A stretch of 64,000 bases of DNA, taken from Natronoarchaeum rubrum. GTDB taxonomy: Archaea; Halobacteriota; Halobacteria; Halobacteriales; Natronoarchaeaceae. This document shows positions 60,129 to 64,000 of the stretch, piece after piece; positions within the stretch are counted from its first letter, which is position 1, and the number at the start of each line of letters is the position of its first letter. The notes under the pieces were generated by a model. It saw only the letters and a list, made by a program, of their open reading frames with translations, was not told the DNA's origin and did no database searches. Location: NCBI RefSeq assembly GCF_024494695.1, contig NZ_JANHDP010000006.1:124001-188000 (forward strand). The letters run 5' to 3'. The position numbers were made by a program, and so were the translations under genes.

Positions 60129-61172
60129 ATGACGCTCAGCCGACCGACGAAGCTCTGGTTCGACACGCACTACGACAGCCAGAGCAGCGGGCTGTACTGC
60201 ATCGAGCAGATCAAAGAGCGAGTGCTGCGCGACGACAACGCGACCGAAGTCCGGGAGTGGCGGGACGCCGATCTCGTCCACCTCAACACGATCCCGTTCC
60301 GGCGGCGCGACCTCGGCGTCTGGTGGTCCTCGAAGCCGATGGTCGTCACCCAGCACGGCGGGTATCACTGGTGGCGCTCGCGGCGCGAACTGCTGGCCCG
60401 CCCCGACCACCGCATCTTCGCGCTGATGCGGGCGATCTTTCGGGTGACGTCGCGGCGCCCGCAGCGCATCGGCTTCAGCACCGAGTACACCCGAGAACTC
60501 GCCGTCGAGCGCGGCGGCGTCCCGGCCGAGCGGACGCAGGTCATCCCGCTCGGGCGCAACGAGAACTACCGCGATCGGGAGCCGACCGCCATCGAGGACC
60601 CGTTCGTGCTCGTCGTCGTCAACAACCGGAACCCGCGCAAGAACGTCCCGACGATCGTCGAGACGATGGCCGAGATGCCAGACGTGCGGTTCGTCCTCCC
60701 CGGGAAGATGTGGGGCGAGTACCCCGACGAGCTGCCGGCCAACGCCGAGGTGACCGGCTACGTCTCCGAAGAAGAGCTGATCGGGTACTACAACCGCGCC
60801 GCCGCGCTGTATCTCCCGACGCTGTACGAGGGGTTCGGACTCCCCTTCGTCGAGGCGATGGCCTGCGGGACGGCGGTCGTCACGACCGAGCGAGGGTCGC
60901 CGCTGGAAGTCTGTGGCGACGCCGCCGCGTACGTCGAGGACCCGATGGACGCCAACGAGCACGCCGCCCTGCTCCGGCGGCTGATCATGGACGGCGAGTA
61001 CCGGGGAGAACTCGAAGCCCGCGGCCTCGACCGCGCCGAGGCGTTCTCGTGGCGGAAGACCGCCGACGCGTACCTCGACGCGTACGACGAGGTGCTGTAC
61101 AGCGAGTCCCGAGGCGACGCCGAGGACAGCGCCGAACCGATCGCCGACCGCTCGCGGGCGCGATCCGAATGA
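60129..61172 (+). CDS. Glycosyltransferase family 4 protein
   Basis: A 347-residue GT-B-fold glycosyltransferase. The donor-site segment LPTLYEGFGLPFVEAMACGT contains the conserved Glu-x7-Glu of GT4 retaining enzymes. VVVNNRNPRKNVPTIVETM starts the second domain. It is in the rightward glycan operon, 25 nt after the preceding gene, and its stop overlaps the methyltransferase start as ATGA. Confidence 0.9.
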   Translation: MTLSRPTKLWFDTHYDSQSSGLYCIEQIKERVLRDDNATEVREWRDADLVHLNTIPFRRRDLGVWWSSKPMVVTQHGGYHWWRSRRELLARPDHRIFALMRAIFRVTSRRPQRIGFSTEYTRELAVERGGVPAERTQVIPLGRNENYRDREPTAIEDPFVLVVVNNRNPRKNVPTIVETMAEMPDVRFVLPGKMWGEYPDELPANAEVTGYVSEEELIGYYNRAAALYLPTLYEGFGLPFVEAMACGTAVVTTERGSPLEVCGDAAAYVEDPMDANEHAALLRRLIMDGEYRGELEARGLDRAEAFSWRKTADAYLDAYDEVLYSESRGDAEDSAEPIADRSRARSE

Positions 61173-61780
61173 CCGGGGAGCAGACGGTCGCGGACCGGAC
61201 CGACGGCCGCGCGACGACCGATCGGCGGCTGGCGGGGCGTCGGATCCTGGAACTCGGCGGCGGACGCGACCCGATCCCCGGCGCGGTGAACATGGATATC
61301 GCCGACGTGCCGGAGGTCGACCTCGTTGCGGACATCGCTGGGGGGTGGCCGATCGAACCGGAGTCGTTCGACCGCATCGAGGCCCACCACGTTCTCGAAC
61401 ACGTTCCGCACGACGACCTGCCGGGCGTGTTCCGCCGAGCGTGCGAGACGCTGCGTCCCGGCGGTCGGTTCCACGTCGAGGTGCCCCTGGCCCACAGCCG
61501 CAGCGCGAAGAACGACCCGACCCACAGGTCCGAGTGGTACTGGCGGACGCCGAGCTACTACGCCGGCGGGGACGAGCTGGCCTACGAAGTCGACGCCGAG
61601 CACTCGTTCGCGCTCGAACGCCGGGAGATCCGACTCTTCCTGACCTCCGGCGAGTGGTTCGCGCGGCCACCGTCCTGGCTTCTCAAGCAGCTCTCGCTCC
61701 GGAACCCCTCGCTGATCGAACTCGTGAAGCTGCCGTACGTGACCGGGTTCATGGAGTTCACGATGCGAAAGCGGGGGTGA
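61169..61780 (+). CDS. SAM-dependent methyltransferase
   Basis: A 203-residue class I methyltransferase of the Methyltransf_11 type. The SAM-binding loop is ILELGGGRDPIPGAVNMDI (about 26-44), followed by the acidic AHHVLEHVPHDDLPGV. The C-terminus has hydrophobic, membrane-interacting sequence. It may methylate a hexuronic acid or other sugar, a modification known in Haloferax N-glycans through AglP. The start overlaps the GT4 stop by 4 nt. Confidence 0.85.
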   Translation: MTGEQTVADRTDGRATTDRRLAGRRILELGGGRDPIPGAVNMDIADVPEVDLVADIAGGWPIEPESFDRIEAHHVLEHVPHDDLPGVFRRACETLRPGGRFHVEVPLAHSRSAKNDPTHRSEWYWRTPSYYAGGDELAYEVDAEHSFALERREIRLFLTSGEWFARPPSWLLKQLSLRNPSLIELVKLPYVTGFMEFTMRKRG

Positions 61781-61783
61781 ATC

Positions 61784-63322
61784 GTGGGCGAGGACAGCTC
61801 GACGGACCGGTTCCGCACGGTGTTCAAGGGCGCCGGGGTCGTCTTCGCCGGCACGATCCTGGAACTGGGCATCTCCTTTGTGGCACAGCTCCTGATCGCT
61901 CGGTACCTCGGCCCGACCGGGTTCGGCGCCGTCTCGATCGGCGTGACGATCATGACCGCCAGCTCGATCATCGTGCTGGTGGGTCTCGACAGCGGCATCG
62001 GCCGGTTCCTCCCGCGGTACGAGGATGCGGCGTCGCGCCGGGGCGTGCTCGTGTCCGGCTTCCAGATCGCGGTCCCGCTCAGCCTGCTCGCGGCGAGCGG
62101 GATCTACCTCGCCGCGGATCCGATCGCCGTCCGGATCTTCAGCGACACCTCGGTCGCACCGGTGATCCGGGTGTTCGCCGTCGCGTTGCCGTTCGCCGCG
62201 CTCGTCCGGCTGACCGTCGGGAGCGTCCAGGGGATGCAACGGTCGCTCCCGAAAGTCGTCGTCCAGAACGTCGCGCTGCCGACGACGCGCTTTCTGCTGA
62301 TCGCCGGCGTGCTCGCGCTGGGACTGGGCGCGGTGGCGGCCGCGTGGGCGTACGGCCTCGCGTACGTCGTCGCCGCGACGATCGGCGGGTACTACCTTGC
62401 GCGTCACACCCCGCTCCTCGACGACGTCGACCCTGTGCCGATGCGGCGGGAGTTGCTCGCCTTTTCGGCGCCGCTGGTCGTCACCGCGGCGATGTTGCAG
62501 GTGCTCTCTCACATCGACACGTTCATCGTGGGCTACTTCGCCTCGACCGGCGACGTCGGCGTCTACAACGTCGTCTACCGACTCGCACAGCTCCTGACGG
62601 TCGTGCTCTCGGCGTTCGGCTTCATCGTGATGCCGACGATCTCGTCGCTCGACGCCGACGACGCGACCGCCGAGATCCGGCGCACCTACCAGGTCGCCGC
62701 GAAGTGGATCCTGCTGGCGACGCTCCCGGTGTTTCTCGTGATCGCGCTGTTCCCCGAGATGGTGATCAAGCTCACGTTCGGCGCGGAGTACGTCCCCGGC
62801 GCCGCCGCGCTGTCGGTGCTGGCGGTCGGTTTCTTCACGCACGCGATCGTCGGGCCGAACGGTAACGCGCTGACCTCTATCGGCCGGACGCGGCTGATCA
62901 TGTACGACAACGTCGCCGTCGCGATGACGAACGTCGCGCTGAATTTCGCGCTGGTGCCGGGCTACGGCATCTTCGGCGCGGCAGTGGCGACGTCGATCTC
63001 CTACGGCCTGCTGAACGGGCTGTACACCTACCAGCTCTACCGAGAGACGGGGATCCAGCCGTTCACGCGGGGAATGGTCCGGCCCTTCGGCGTCGCGCTG
63101 GCGCTGGTCGGGATGATCTACTGGGTGACGACGACGTTCTTCGCGGTGACGCTCCCGCTGCTGGTGGCGATGTTCGGCGTGTTCCTCGGGCTGTATGGCG
63201 TCGTCATCCTGCGCTTCGGCGGCATCGAGGACGAAGAGATCATGCTGCTGTGGAGCTTCGAGGAGCGCTTCGGCGTCGATCTGGGGCCTCTGAAGCAGGT
63301 CGCCGAAAAACTACACGGCTGA
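61784..63322 (+). CDS. Polysaccharide/lipid-linked oligosaccharide flippase (Wzx/AglR-like)
   Basis: A 512-residue membrane protein with about fourteen helices, from VFAGTILELGISFVAQLLIARYLG to VTLPLLVAMFGVFLGLYGVVIL (given only in part). It fits the MVF/MATE-like polysaccharide-biosynthesis family. Such proteins flip lipid-linked glycans across the membrane; AglR is the haloarchaeal candidate. GTG 61784 starts 3 nt after the methyltransferase stop, so the operon extends to here. It closes the rightward glycan operon. Confidence 0.9.
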   Translation: MGEDSSTDRFRTVFKGAGVVFAGTILELGISFVAQLLIARYLGPTGFGAVSIGVTIMTASSIIVLVGLDSGIGRFLPRYEDAASRRGVLVSGFQIAVPLSLLAASGIYLAADPIAVRIFSDTSVAPVIRVFAVALPFAALVRLTVGSVQGMQRSLPKVVVQNVALPTTRFLLIAGVLALGLGAVAAAWAYGLAYVVAATIGGYYLARHTPLLDDVDPVPMRRELLAFSAPLVVTAAMLQVLSHIDTFIVGYFASTGDVGVYNVVYRLAQLLTVVLSAFGFIVMPTISSLDADDATAEIRRTYQVAAKWILLATLPVFLVIALFPEMVIKLTFGAEYVPGAAALSVLAVGFFTHAIVGPNGNALTSIGRTRLIMYDNVAVAMTNVALNFALVPGYGIFGAAVATSISYGLLNGLYTYQLYRETGIQPFTRGMVRPFGVALALVGMIYWVTTTFFAVTLPLLVAMFGVFLGLYGVVILRFGGIEDEEIMLLWSFEERFGVDLGPLKQVAEKLHG

Positions 63323-63362
63323 CCGTCGCGAGGACGGTCGCGCCCCGTCGCTCGAACGCCGG

Positions 63363-64000
63363 TTACCGCTCCCGTCGCAGCCGCGCCAGCACGAACTCCT
63401 CGTCGAGTTTCGCGAGGAAGGGGCCGAGCTTCGGGCCGTCCTCCTGATCGAAGAAGAGTCGGTAGCCGGCGGCGAAGAAGTCGCCGACGTCGACGTCGTG
63501 CCGGCGAGCGGTCTCGAAAATCTCGCCCTGTATCTCGTCGGGGTCGTCGTGGGCCTCGACGAAGTCCGCGAGCTCGTCCAGCGCCGTCTCGACGTTCTCG
63601 TCGAAGTCGACCGCGGGCAGCTCGTCGCGCTTGAGGTCGTAGTTGTACGCGTTGTCGGTCCTGCGGGCCCACTCGCGTGCGCGCTCGACCCGTGCGAGGG
63701 CTTCCTCGACGGCCCACTCCGGCGTGTCCTCGTCGATGTGACCCTCGCGGCGGGCGATCTCCTCGCGCAGTTCGGGGTCGTCTGTCATCCCTAGCACCGC
63801 GGCGAAGGAGTAGGGGATGCGGACGCGCTCCTCGTCGACTTCCTCGACCAGGAACGGATAGACGCGCTCGGCGAACGCCGCCTCGGCGTCGTCGGCGTCG
63901 ATCTCGCCGAAGTAGACGCGTTCGAGGCGGTCGAACTCGTTGACGAGCTGGTCGAGGCGCTCGATCGAGAAGTCCTGTGCCTTCGAGGGATCGGTCGCGA
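63363..64000 (-). CDS. lysS: Lysyl-tRNA synthetase, class I (C-terminal part, cut by the window)
   Basis: The last 211 codons of an archaeal class I LysRS. The visible region is the C-terminal anticodon-binding part: ERVRIPYSFAAVLGMTDDPELREEI, YNYDLKRDELPAVDFDE and FFAAGYRLFFDQEDGPKLG (each shown only in part). The N-terminal HIGH and KMSKS motifs lie beyond the window edge. Class I LysRS is standard in haloarchaea. The gene is convergent with the flippase gene, with a short gap. Confidence 0.9.
   Translation of the reverse strand, partial: ATDPSKAQDFSIERLDQLVNEFDRLERVYFGEIDADDAEAAFAERVYPFLVEEVDEERVRIPYSFAAVLGMTDDPELREEIARREGHIDEDTPEWAVEEALARVERAREWARRTDNAYNYDLKRDELPAVDFDENVETALDELADFVEAHDDPDEIQGEIFETARRHDVDVGDFFAAGYRLFFDQEDGPKLGPFLAKLDEEFVLARLRRER

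Noticed and set aside
1..64000. CRISPR arrays, insertion sequences or rRNA genes
   Set aside because: No regularly spaced repeats of array type, no transposase-like product and no rRNA-like sequence were seen anywhere in the window.

Overview
The window reads as a piece of the main chromosome of a halophilic archaeon (class Halobacteria). G+C is high, encoded proteins are strongly acidic, and many start codons lie 25-30 nt downstream of an AT-rich TATA-like box, as expected for leaderless haloarchaeal mRNAs. Archaeal marker genes include a proteasome beta subunit, GatD, class I lysyl-tRNA synthetase, an intron-bearing tRNA-Met and HalOD1-domain proteins. I see no rRNA, CRISPR array, insertion sequence or intact prophage.

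Layout. 1-18 kb: psmB, a SdpI-like membrane protein, a Rieske protein, small regulators, a secreted coiled-coil protein next to an ArsR-type regulator, a Tat-exported protein with a PEP/PGF-CTERM-like tail, GrpB, gatD, a GNAT acetyltransferase, a first PiT-like transporter with a UspA gene, a potassium-channel locus (two TrkA-C membrane proteins divergent from a TVGYGD channel) and an MFS transporter. 18-30 kb: a Cys-rich four-helix copper-type protein behind a clear inverted repeat, an aldo/keto reductase and a Gfo/Idh/MocA oxidoreductase, tRNA-Met, zinc-finger microproteins and the B12-dependent ribonucleotide reductase. 30-34 kb: a tightly overlapping trpDFEG operon with a TGTACA-type operator candidate, followed by tRNA-Val and a degenerate copy of its 3' end. 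34-51 kb: mostly housekeeping and signalling genes (lipoprotein, HalOD1 protein, single-domain lycopene cyclase, thrB, FAD enzymes, a four-PAS histidine kinase, UspA/PiT/UspA, an S2P protease, an ArsA/Get3 ATPase, a metallo-beta-lactamase).

51-63.3 kb is the most coherent accessory block: two divergent operons that look like a cell-surface glycan (N-glycosylation type) locus. The leftward one encodes a UDP-sulfoquinovose-synthase-like enzyme, two further sugar epimerases/dehydratases, a GT2, a GT4 and an AlkP/sulfatase-superfamily protein. The rightward one encodes two more AlkP-superfamily proteins, a GT4, a methyltransferase and a Wzx/AglR-type flippase. Together they could make, decorate and flip a lipid-linked, possibly sulfonated and methylated, glycan. 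The window ends inside lysS.

At the DNA level, several promoters carry perfect inverted repeats between the TATA box and the start codon, or just upstream of the TATA box. These are good candidates for specific operators.
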